DNA of 64,000 bases from Dokdonella_A ginsengisoli. GTDB taxonomy: Bacteria > Pseudomonadota > Gammaproteobacteria > Xanthomonadales > Rhodanobacteraceae. The position numbers and the translations under genes were made by a program. The stretch spans positions 124,001 through 188,000 of the forward strand of contig NZ_JBHSHD010000010.1 in NCBI RefSeq assembly GCF_042652785.1, given 5' to 3'. Shown piece by piece: positions 1-8,019 of the stretch. The stretch's first letter is position 1, and every line of letters begins with the position of its first letter. The notes under the pieces are model-generated. The model was not told the DNA's origin. It ran no database searches and saw nothing but the letters and a program-made list of their open reading frames with translations.

Positions 1-1
1 C

Positions 2-247
2 ACGGAACACCTGTACGACGTGCTCGCGCGTGCGGACGGCTGGCTGGCCACCGGCGATCGCGGCGCGGTGTTCGCCGCGGCGCGCGATGCGGAGGGCTGG
101 AAACCGCTGGCGCCGCAGGGGCTCGGCAAGGGCTATCACGTGCGCCTGCTCGCCTCGGGCACGGGCGACGTGCTGGTCGGTCGCGGCGTCGGCGTGCTCG
201 GCGCCGACGGCGGCTACCAGCCTTGGCCGGCGAGGGCGCTGCGATGA
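2..247 (+). CDS. C-terminal fragment of a YCF48/BNR-repeat-like protein (5' end outside window)
   Basis: The reading frame is open from base 2 and ends at TGA 245-247; the N-terminus lies upstream of the window. The visible ~81 residues contain beta-propeller blade-like text (GWLATGDRGAVF, then a Gly/Val-rich strand ending VLVGRGVGVLGADGG), as in YCF48/BNR-like proteins. Its stop overlaps the ATG of the RND permease (ATGA), so the two are translationally coupled. From memory of gene neighbourhoods, a BNR/YCF48 protein commonly accompanies DUF1302, DUF1329 and an MMPL-type RND permease, which is the set found here. That context supports the family call more than the short fragment does. Its role is unknown; it is probably periplasmic. 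Confidence 0.7.
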   Translation, partial: TEHLYDVLARADGWLATGDRGAVFAAARDAEGWKPLAPQGLGKGYHVRLLASGTGDVLVGRGVGVLGADGGYQPWPARALR

Positions 248-2652
248 GGAGGATCTTCGATCTCGCCACCGCGGTCTCGTCCTTCTCGATCCGGCATCGC
301 GTCGGCGTGTGCATCGTCATCGCGCTGGTCACGCTGTTCTTCGCCGCCTGCCTGACGCGGCTGGACGTGCGCACGCGCTTCGGCGACATGGTCCCGCACG
401 ACCATCCCTACGTGAAGGTGCACCAGAAGTACCAGGAGAGCTTCGCCGCCAGCAACCGCGTCACGATCCTGGTGCGCTCGCAGGACGGCGACATCTTCAA
501 GGCGCCGGTGCTGCAGGAGATCCAGCGCATCACCTACGAGCTGCAGAAGGTGCACGGCGTCAATCCGCTGCAGATCACCTCGCTGGCCTCGAAGAAGCTC
601 AAGCGCGTGGATGCGTCGAGCGAGGGCATCGAGACGCGGCCGATGATGTGGCCGGACGTGCCCAAGACGCAGGCCGACATCGACGCGCTGCGCCAGGCGG
701 TGCTGAACAATCCGATGGTCTACGGCCTGTACGTCGACGCGGAGCTGAAATCGGCGCTGATCCAGGTCGACTTCTACGACCACCTCGTCGATTACGCGAA
801 GATCTTCCCGCAGATCCAGACCATCCTCGACGCCTCGCCGGCGAAGGGGCAGGTCAGTCTGCATCTGGTCGGCGAGCCGATCCTGTACGGCTGGGTCGCG
901 CACTACCTCGGCGAGACGGTGTCGATCTCGCTGCTGTCGCTGGCGGCGATGCTGGTGCTGCTGTTCGTCATCAGCCGCACCTGGCGCGGCACGCTGCTGC
1001 CGTTGCTCGCCGGCCTGGTCTCGGCGACCTGGGCGCTCGGCGTCGGCAGCCTGCTCGGCTACAACTTCGATCCGCTGGTCATCGTGGTCGCCTTCATCAT
1101 CACCGCGCGCGCGTTCTCGCATTCGGTGCAGCTGATCACGCGCTTCGACGATCTCGCCGTCGGCGAATCGATCGAGCCGCGGCGCGCCGCCGAGCAGAGC
1201 ATGCGCGAACTGTTCCGGCCCGGCATGCTCGGCCTGTACGCCGACGCCGGCGCGATCCTGTGCGTGATCCTCACGCCGATCCCGCTGATGCACAAGGTCG
1301 CCATCATCGGCGCGATCTGGGTCATGACGATCGCCGTCTCGGCGGTGATCCTGACCCCGGTGCTGCTGTCGTGGGTGAAGCGGCCGGACCGCTACGTGCA
1401 TCCGCTGCGGCTCGACCGCGTGCTCGGCCTGTTCACCGGCGCGGCGACCTGGGTGGCGACCAGCCGCGCGCGCTACGCGGTGGCGCCGCTGACCCTGGTC
1501 CTGCTCGCCGCGTTCCTGTTCGAGGCGACCCGGCTCACCGTCGGCGACGCCAGCGACGGCTCGCCGATCCTCTGGCAGGACTCCTCGTTCAATCGCGACA
1601 GCGCGCTGATCAACGGCCTGTATCCGGGCTCGGAGCAGATGTTCGTGGCGATCGAGGGCCAGGCGCCGGACGCGCTGAAGCAGCCCGAGGTGCTGGACTG
1701 GATGCAGCGCTTCTCGCGCTACATGGAGCGCCAGCCGGAGATCGGCGGCAGCGTGTCGCTGGCCGACATCGTGGTGGAGATCCGCCGCAACCTGCACGAG
1801 GGCAACCCGCGCTACCGCGAACTGGGCGCCGACGCCGGCGAGAACGGCGAGCTGGTCAGCTTCTACATGCAGGGCGCCGATCCGGACGACCTCGACCAGT
1901 TCAGCGACGTGCGCTTCCAGAACGGCGCCGTCACCCTGTTCTTCCGCGACCACAAGGGCGAGACGCTGCGCCACGCGATCCACAACGGCCAGCAGTTCAT
2001 CGCCGACAACCCGATGCCGCAGGCGCAGGCGAAGCTCGCCGGCGGCGTGCTCGGCATCACCGCGGCGGTCAACGAGATCCTGCTGCGCGACCAGATCGAG
2101 GCGATCGCGCTGGCCTTCCTCGTCGTGGTGATCTGCTGCCTGGTGGTGTACCGCTCCTCGGTCAGCGGCGTGTTCTTCATCGTGCCGGTGCTGATCTCCA
2201 ACGTCGTCACCTTCGCCTACATGGCCTGGCACGGCATCGGCATGAGCATCAGCACCCTGCCGGTGGTCGCGCTCGGCATCGGCCTGGGCGTGGACTACGC
2301 GTTCTACATCGTCGACGCGATCAAGGAGCACCTGGAGAAGCATCCCGGCGCTTCCGCCGCGGACGCGGTGCGCCAGTCGCTCGGCTCGGCCGGCCGCGGC
2401 GTGATCCTGACCGCGCTGACCTTGGCCGCCGGCGTGCTGCTCTGGTCCGGTTCGTCGCTGCGCTTCCAGGCCGAGATGGGAATCCTCATCGGCCTGTGGC
2501 TGATGGTGTCGGCGTTCACTTCGCTGTTCGTGATGCCCTCGCTCGCACTCGTGTTCAAGCCCGATTTCATCTTCGGAAGCGCGCTTCCGGAACAGGCGGC
2601 GGCCACGCACCGCCGCAACCCAGAGTCCTATGCCCGGAGGGGGACGATATGA
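244..2652 (+). CDS. RND/MMPL-family exporter permease
   Basis: This 802-residue inner-membrane protein has the two-fold RND layout: one membrane segment near residues 16-36, a large periplasmic loop, a cluster of segments about 225-380, a second loop, and a closing cluster about 615-770. The loops carry the charged, polar text typical of MMPL/SSD-type permeases. ATG 244 is chosen because it overlaps the upstream stop (ATGA); an in-frame TTG at 223 would add seven unlikely residues. Its own stop overlaps the next gene, so it belongs to a tight operon with DUF1302 and DUF1329. Family members export lipids or hydrophobic small molecules using the proton gradient. The substrate here is unknown; the outer-membrane-type partners suggest a hydrophobic compound. 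Confidence 0.9.
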   Translation: MRRIFDLATAVSSFSIRHRVGVCIVIALVTLFFAACLTRLDVRTRFGDMVPHDHPYVKVHQKYQESFAASNRVTILVRSQDGDIFKAPVLQEIQRITYELQKVHGVNPLQITSLASKKLKRVDASSEGIETRPMMWPDVPKTQADIDALRQAVLNNPMVYGLYVDAELKSALIQVDFYDHLVDYAKIFPQIQTILDASPAKGQVSLHLVGEPILYGWVAHYLGETVSISLLSLAAMLVLLFVISRTWRGTLLPLLAGLVSATWALGVGSLLGYNFDPLVIVVAFIITARAFSHSVQLITRFDDLAVGESIEPRRAAEQSMRELFRPGMLGLYADAGAILCVILTPIPLMHKVAIIGAIWVMTIAVSAVILTPVLLSWVKRPDRYVHPLRLDRVLGLFTGAATWVATSRARYAVAPLTLVLLAAFLFEATRLTVGDASDGSPILWQDSSFNRDSALINGLYPGSEQMFVAIEGQAPDALKQPEVLDWMQRFSRYMERQPEIGGSVSLADIVVEIRRNLHEGNPRYRELGADAGENGELVSFYMQGADPDDLDQFSDVRFQNGAVTLFFRDHKGETLRHAIHNGQQFIADNPMPQAQAKLAGGVLGITAAVNEILLRDQIEAIALAFLVVVICCLVVYRSSVSGVFFIVPVLISNVVTFAYMAWHGIGMSISTLPVVALGIGLGVDYAFYIVDAIKEHLEKHPGASAADAVRQSLGSAGRGVILTALTLAAGVLLWSGSSLRFQAEMGILIGLWLMVSAFTSLFVMPSLALVFKPDFIFGSALPEQAAATHRRNPESYARRGTI

Positions 2653-4322
2653 GAAAAGAATGCGGCGCCTCGGCGCCGAGACCGCACGCGTTGCACCTGG
2701 CCTGCGTCGCAGCATTGGCCGGACTCGGCCTGGCCGCGAATGCCCAGGCCGACGACGGCTTCCTCGACGGCTGGGAGGTCAGCGGCTACCTGCGCGCGCA
2801 CCTGTCGATGAACCTCGACAACCCGTACCTCGCCGACCCGGCCGCCAACGGCGCGCCGAAAGGCGACTACAAGTACGACCTGTCGATGCTGCGCGGCAGC
2901 CTCAAGCTCAACCTGTTCAAGGATTTCGGCAATTCCAAGGTCAACATCTCGCTGCGCGGTTCGCAGGAATACGAGACCAGCTACCTGAAAGACCTGCAGA
3001 AGGTCGCCGACCAGTACGCCGCGACCGACCTCTTCAGCAACCGCCGCCGCTCCAGCGTCGACCTGATGGACGACGTCTACAACAAGGCCGAGGTGCGCGA
3101 GTTCTGGTGGCAGACCGACCTGCGCCCGGGCACCACGATCAAGCTCGGCAAGCAGCAGGTGGTGTGGGGCGAGACGGATTTCTTCCAGTCGATGGACGTC
3201 ATCCACGGCTACGACTTCCGCTGGCGCTCGTTCCTGGAAGCGGAGAACGAGGAGCTGCGCAAGCCGCTGTGGATGGCCAACGTCGTGCAGCGCTTCGACG
3301 CGGTCGACGGCAGCCTGCAGTTCGTCTACATCCCCGGCCGCATGAACCCGGCCGACGAACGCGGCAACAGCTACGACGTGGAAGGCGGCCGCTGGGCGAA
3401 CACGCCCAACCGCGGCATCACCTTCGCCGCCGCGCCGTTCGGCGCCGACGTGCCGTACAACTACGACCACAAGGACGCGCGCATGGACGATGCCGCGCTC
3501 GGCCTGCGCTGGAAGGCGGTGGCCGGCAAGTGGGAGTACTCGCTGGGCTGGTTCCGCGGCCCGGCGCAGGTGCCGGTGATCAATCCCAATCCGGACAATC
3601 CGCTCGGTGTCGGCAACGCCAGCAGCGGTCGCAGCTTCCTCGGCGCCTGGCATGGCGAATACCGCTCCGATCGCAGCTCCACCGTCGGCGAGCTGATCTT
3701 CCCGCAGATCGACGTGTTCGGCGTCACCGCCAACCGCTACCTCGAAGGCATCGACTCGGTGTTCTCGATGGAGGCTTCGTACATCCCTGACAACACCTAC
3801 AACGTCGGCGTGCAGGCCGGCGAGGCCGGCGGCTGCGCGTTCTTCCCCGGCTTCTGCGGCATCGTCGAGCGCGACGTGGTCAAGCTGATGCTGCGCATGG
3901 ACAAGCAGGTCGACCTGACCTCGTTCCTGAAGACCAGCCGCCCGTCGTTCCTGTCGGTGCAGCTGTTCGACACCTGGATCCTCGACTACGACCGCAAGGA
4001 CGAGATCGTCAACCTGGCCGGCTTCGGCGGCCGCACCAAGGAGCACTCGGCGATCCTCACCGCGATCCTCGGCATGAACTACAACAGCGACCGCATCAAC
4101 CCGACGCTCGCGGTCGGCACCGATCTGAGCTACGGCGGCGGCTTCGTGATTCCCAGCGTCGAGTTCGCCTACGGCAACCACTGGCGCATCAAGGCCGAGG
4201 CCGACCTTTTCTTCAACCGCAAGTACCAGAAGCGCGCACTGACCGGCTTCAACGACACCAACCTGTTCGGTTACTTCGACGGCAACAACCAACTGTCCGT
4301 CCGCGTGACGTACCAGTTCTGA
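2649..4322 (+). CDS. DUF1302 family outer-membrane protein
   Basis: The 557-residue protein has an N-terminal signal peptide (hydrophobic core about residues 14-33, ending ANAQA before DDGF). The mature part alternates aromatic and polar residues and ends in an aromatic-terminated strand (QLSVRVTYQF), as expected of an outer-membrane beta-barrel. The text matches the DUF1302 family, which is regularly encoded beside DUF1329 and RND permeases. ATG 2649 overlaps the upstream TGA. It is probably the outer-membrane component for uptake or export of the same substrate as the neighbouring permease; no substrate-binding motif can be read. A 12-bp gap separates it from the DUF1329 gene. Confidence 0.85.
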   Translation: MRKECGASAPRPHALHLACVAALAGLGLAANAQADDGFLDGWEVSGYLRAHLSMNLDNPYLADPAANGAPKGDYKYDLSMLRGSLKLNLFKDFGNSKVNISLRGSQEYETSYLKDLQKVADQYAATDLFSNRRRSSVDLMDDVYNKAEVREFWWQTDLRPGTTIKLGKQQVVWGETDFFQSMDVIHGYDFRWRSFLEAENEELRKPLWMANVVQRFDAVDGSLQFVYIPGRMNPADERGNSYDVEGGRWANTPNRGITFAAAPFGADVPYNYDHKDARMDDAALGLRWKAVAGKWEYSLGWFRGPAQVPVINPNPDNPLGVGNASSGRSFLGAWHGEYRSDRSSTVGELIFPQIDVFGVTANRYLEGIDSVFSMEASYIPDNTYNVGVQAGEAGGCAFFPGFCGIVERDVVKLMLRMDKQVDLTSFLKTSRPSFLSVQLFDTWILDYDRKDEIVNLAGFGGRTKEHSAILTAILGMNYNSDRINPTLAVGTDLSYGGGFVIPSVEFAYGNHWRIKAEADLFFNRKYQKRALTGFNDTNLFGYFDGNNQLSVRVTYQF

Positions 4323-4334
4323 CGGAGCATCGCG

Positions 4335-5588
4335 ATGAGAATCCTCGTTTCCACCCTCGCATTGGCCACCACGCTGTCCTTCGCCGCGACGGCCGGCGCC
4401 GCCGAGCTCAAGCCCGGCACGGTGCTCAATGCCTCCAATCTCGCCGGGCACCTGTCCGACAGCTTCGAGAACCACCCGATCTCCGATCTGCTGACCGAGC
4501 GCATGCAGAAGCTGATCAAGGACGAAGGGCTGACGATCACGCTGAAGGCCTCGCAGCCGGTCGAACTGGGCCGCGACTACCTCAAGGCCACGCAGGACAA
4601 TGCCGGCAAGGCCAAGTACAACCACGACACGCGCCAGGTCGAAGGCTGGGTCGGCGGCATTCCGTTCCCGAAGGTCGAGGCCGACGATCCGGACGCCGCG
4701 GCCAAGCTGATCTGGAACCACCATTACGCGCAGCCGATCAAGAACCTGCAGGACTACCCGAAGTTCGCCTACCTGTTCATCGGCGAGAAGAGCGGCCTGG
4801 AGCGGCGCCAGGAGTGGGCGTTCCAGCGTTACTACATGAAGGGGCGTCTGGGTGCCGATCCGGCCGTGGAGGGCGACGGTTCGATCCTGACCAAGACCCT
4901 GCTGTACGCGACCTACCCGAGCGACATCCGCGGCCTGGGTCTTTTCACCGTGCGCTACGACTCGCCCAAGCTGGAGGATTCCTGGGCGTACCTGAAGTCG
5001 GTGCGACGCACGCGGCGCCTGTCCGGCGGCACCTGGATGGATCCGATCGGCGGCACCGACCAGCTCAACGACGACATCGAGATCTTCAACGCGCATCCGA
5101 GCTGGTACGCCGACTACAAGCTGATCGGCAAGCGCTGGATTCTTGCCGTCGCCAACTCGACGACGAAGACCTGGGACGCGAAGGCGAGCGGCAATGCGGA
5201 ATTTCCGGTCATCGACCTGGACGGCGCCCCGCACTGGAATCCGAAGGACGGCTGGGAGCCGCGCGAGGTGTGGGTGATCGAGGCGGTCACGCCGCCCGAG
5301 CACCCGTACAGCAAGAAGGTGCTGTACATGGACACGCAGTTCCCGCGCTTCTACCAGGCCGAGGCCTACGACCGCAAAGGCGAGTTCTGGAAGTGGATGA
5401 ACTACCACCTGAAGACGATCAAGACCGAGGACGGCGACAAGGGCATCATCTCGGCGGCCGGTTTCACGATCGACTACCAGCGCCGTCACGGCACGGTGTT
5501 CATCCTCGCCGATTCGGCCAAGCTCAACACGCCCGGCATCAAGGCCGACAACGTGAACCTGGGCGAGCTGGAGAAGGCGGCGCGCTGA
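4335..5588 (+). CDS. DUF1329 family periplasmic protein
   Basis: The 417-residue protein has a signal peptide (MRILVSTLALATTLSF, cleavage near AGA-AELK). The mature sequence contains typical DUF1329 text such as GWVGGIPFP, RGLGLFTVRY and the GGTWMDPIGG segment. The family is proposed to have a lipoprotein-carrier-like beta fold and to work beside DUF1302 outer-membrane proteins and RND permeases. ATG 4335 follows GGAGC at 4324-4328. It is the last gene of the operon; a repeat-bearing gap follows. A role as a periplasmic shuttle for a hydrophobic ligand is inferred from family and neighbours. Confidence 0.85.
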   Translation: MRILVSTLALATTLSFAATAGAAELKPGTVLNASNLAGHLSDSFENHPISDLLTERMQKLIKDEGLTITLKASQPVELGRDYLKATQDNAGKAKYNHDTRQVEGWVGGIPFPKVEADDPDAAAKLIWNHHYAQPIKNLQDYPKFAYLFIGEKSGLERRQEWAFQRYYMKGRLGADPAVEGDGSILTKTLLYATYPSDIRGLGLFTVRYDSPKLEDSWAYLKSVRRTRRLSGGTWMDPIGGTDQLNDDIEIFNAHPSWYADYKLIGKRWILAVANSTTKTWDAKASGNAEFPVIDLDGAPHWNPKDGWEPREVWVIEAVTPPEHPYSKKVLYMDTQFPRFYQAEAYDRKGEFWKWMNYHLKTIKTEDGDKGIISAAGFTIDYQRRHGTVFILADSAKLNTPGIKADNVNLGELEKAAR

Positions 5589-5595
5589 TGCACAG

Positions 5596-5853
5596 GCTCC
5601 GAAGCTAAGGTGGGGCCTGCTATCCAATCCCTTCTCCCGCAAGCGGGAGAGGTGAAAGCTTGAGTCTCCTTCTCCCGCTTGCGGGAGAAGGTGCCGGCAG
5701 GCGGATGAGGTCGAAGCCGCCACGAGCGGCTGAGGGTGAGGCAGGGATGCCGATCGGAAGGCGCGCCAGGGAAGGTTTCTTGCACAACCCTCACCCGCGC
5801 CTGCGGCGCGACCTCTCCCGCAAGCGGGAGAGGTGACGGCTCGACTTCGGAGC
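5596..5853 (+). repeat. MITE-like intergenic repeat element with three CTCCCGC/GCGGGAG palindromes
   Basis: The gap between the DUF1329 gene and hyuA contains three palindromes: 5634-5649 (CTCCCGC-AA-GCGGGAG), 5668-5691 (perfect, CCTTCTCCCGC arms around TT) and 5811-5834 (perfect, ACCTCTCCCGC arms around AA). The block is bounded by an inverted 9-mer, GCTCCGAAG at 5596-5604 and CTTCGGAGC at 5845-5853. A related block lies at 13007-13123. Palindromes of this type are dispersed in many GC-rich proteobacterial genomes. Apart from this element and a weak promoter candidate, the gap 5589-5943 shows no gene. Confidence 0.7.
5769..5784 (+). promoter_or_regulatory. Weak candidate sigma-54 promoter upstream of hyuA
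   Basis: GGGAAGGTTTCTTGCA keeps the invariant GG and GC with the required 10 bases between them and has a perfect TTGCA at -12, but its -24 half (GGGAAG) is poor against TGGCAC. It lies inside the repeat element, 160 bp before the hyuA start. It is listed because the cluster carries a sigma-54 activator gene. Confidence 0.2.
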
Positions 5854-5943
5854 ATTGAGCTTGCAGCGCGCAGAATCCTGACAAGGATCAACTCGAAAAA
5901 TTTAGAACACGCCGGCCCCGGCCGGTTGCAGAACGGAGCAGTC

Positions 5944-8019
5944 ATGGGTTTTCGATTGGGTGTGGATGTCGGTGGCACGTTCACCGACCTGTTGCTGATG
6001 GACGAGTCGAGCGGAGAGAGCTTCACGGCGAAGGTGCCGTCGACGCCGCACGATCCGTCGATCGCGGTGCTGGACGGCATCGACAAGATCTGCCGCAGCT
6101 CCGGCGTGGATCCGGCCGGGATCCATTCGGTCATGCACGGCACGACGGTGGCGACGAACGCGATCCTGACCCGCCGCGGCGCACGCGTCGGCCTGGTCAC
6201 CACGCGCGGCTACAAGCAGGTGCTGCACATCGCGCGTTCGTTCGTGCCGGGCGGCCTGGGCGGCTGGGTGATCTTCAACAAGGGCGAGCTGCTGGCGCCG
6301 CTGGAACTCACCATCGAGGCCGACGAGCGCATCGACGCGCGCGGCGAGGTGGTGCGCGCGCTCGACGAGGACGGCGTGCGCGCGGGCCTGCGCCGCCTGC
6401 GCGAAGCCGGCGTCGAGGCGCTGACCGTGAGCCTGGTCAACGCCTACCGCAACGGCGACCACGAACGGCGCATCGCCGCGATCGCCGCCGAGGTCATGCC
6501 CGACGTGCCGATCTCGCTGTCGTCGGAAGTCGTGCCGGAGATGCAGGAGTACGAGCGCACCGAGACGACCGTGGTCAACAGCTACGTGCGGCCGCAGGTC
6601 GCGCGCTACGTGCAGCACCTGCAGGACGAGCTGCAGAAGCGCCTGCGTCCCGACGTGCGGCTGGCGATCCTGCGCTCCGACGGCGGTCTCGCCACCAGCC
6701 AGTCGGCCGCGCAGGCGCCGGTCAACATGCTGCTGTCCGGCCCGGCCGGCGGCGTCGCCGGCGCGATCTGGTTCTGCTCGCGCGGCGGCTTCTCCAAGGT
6801 GCTGACCTGCGACGTCGGCGGCACCTCGACCGACGTCGCGCTGATCGACGACAACCACGCCCGCGTGCGGCGCGAGACCCGCGTCGGCGACATCGCCGTG
6901 CGCGCGCCGTCGGTCGACGTGCGCACGGTCGGCGCGGGTGGCGGCTCGATCGCCTTCGTGCCGGAACTCACGCGCGCCCTGCGCGTCGGCCCGGAAAGCG
7001 CCGGCGCCGTGCCGGGGCCGGCCGCCTACGACCGCGGTGGCACGCAGGCCACCGTCACCGACGCCAACATCGTGCTCGGCTACCTGCCTGCGGCGCAGAA
7101 GCTCGGCGGCGACTTCCAGGTACGCCACGACCTCGCCACCGCCGCCGTGCAGAAGATCGCCGACGCGATGGGCGTGTCGCTGCTCGAGGCGGCCGAAGGC
7201 ATCGTGCGCATCGCCAACGAACGCATGTACGGCGCGCTGCGCCTGATCAGCGTCGAGCAGGGCTACGACCCGCGCGACTTCGCGCTGTGCGCGTTCGGCG
7301 GCGCCGGTCCCCTGCACGGCAACGCGCTCGGCGTGCTGATGAACGCCTGGCCGGTGATCGTGCCGCCGGGTCCCGGCGTGCTGTGCGCCTACGGCGACGC
7401 GACCACGCGCATCAAGGACGAGGCTTCCCGTTCGCTGGTGCGGCGACTGAGCGAACTCGGCGCCGAGGAGGTGATCGACCTGCTCGAACAGCTCGGCGAC
7501 TCGGTACGCACCTCGCTGGCCGCGCAGGACATCCCGGTCGACCAGCAGCAGATCAACTGGCAGGCCGACGTGCGCTACCAGGGCCAGGCCCTGATGCTGA
7601 CGCTGGAGATCGATCCGCAGCAGGTCCGCGCGCAGGGCCTCGACGGCCTTGCGCAGGCGTTCGACGCGGAGCACGAGCGGCAGTTCACGTTCGCCCTGAA
7701 CGAGGCGCACGAGCTGGTCGGCCTGCGCGCGATCGCGCGCGCGCCGCGCCCGGCGATCGCCGACAAGGCGATGGAGGCGGGCGCGGCCGATCCGCAGGCT
7801 GCGGTGATCGGCACGCAGGCGATCCACTACGCCGGACGCGATCGCGAGGCGACGCTGTACGACCGTTCGCGGCTGGCGCCCGGTCGGCGCATCGACGGCC
7901 CGGCGATCGTCTTCGAAATGGATTCGACGACCCTGATCCTTCCCGATCACCACGCCGTCGTCGACGAGGTCGGCAATCTGCTGATCCGTCCCGGCGCCGG
8001 CCAGGAGCACGCCGCATGA
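5944..8019 (+). CDS. hyuA: Hydantoinase/oxoprolinase family protein, subunit A (ATPase half)
   Basis: The 691-residue protein shows both acetate-kinase/Hsp70-type phosphate motifs of the HyuA family: DVGGTFTD at residues 8-15 and DVGGTSTD at 290-297. MHGTTVATNAIL lies near residue 63. The family forms AB complexes that open cyclic amides (5-oxoproline, N-methylhydantoin, lactams) or carboxylate ketones with ATP hydrolysis. ATG 5944 is chosen over upstream in-frame starts because GGAGC lies just before it and homologues begin with this MGFRLGVDVGGT-type text. It overlaps hyuB by 4 bp (ATGA). Length fits the family. The substrate cannot be deduced; a lactam, hydantoin or creatinine-like compound would suit the amidohydrolase two genes downstream. 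Confidence 0.92.
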   Translation: MGFRLGVDVGGTFTDLLLMDESSGESFTAKVPSTPHDPSIAVLDGIDKICRSSGVDPAGIHSVMHGTTVATNAILTRRGARVGLVTTRGYKQVLHIARSFVPGGLGGWVIFNKGELLAPLELTIEADERIDARGEVVRALDEDGVRAGLRRLREAGVEALTVSLVNAYRNGDHERRIAAIAAEVMPDVPISLSSEVVPEMQEYERTETTVVNSYVRPQVARYVQHLQDELQKRLRPDVRLAILRSDGGLATSQSAAQAPVNMLLSGPAGGVAGAIWFCSRGGFSKVLTCDVGGTSTDVALIDDNHARVRRETRVGDIAVRAPSVDVRTVGAGGGSIAFVPELTRALRVGPESAGAVPGPAAYDRGGTQATVTDANIVLGYLPAAQKLGGDFQVRHDLATAAVQKIADAMGVSLLEAAEGIVRIANERMYGALRLISVEQGYDPRDFALCAFGGAGPLHGNALGVLMNAWPVIVPPGPGVLCAYGDATTRIKDEASRSLVRRLSELGAEEVIDLLEQLGDSVRTSLAAQDIPVDQQQINWQADVRYQGQALMLTLEIDPQQVRAQGLDGLAQAFDAEHERQFTFALNEAHELVGLRAIARAPRPAIADKAMEAGAADPQAAVIGTQAIHYAGRDREATLYDRSRLAPGRRIDGPAIVFEMDSTTLILPDHHAVVDEVGNLLIRPGAGQEHAA

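Noticed and set aside
30..4322. One long frame joining the region opposite the RND gene to DUF1302
   Set aside because: Only the part from 2649 reads as a protein; the first ~870 codons are an out-of-frame shadow of the permease gene.
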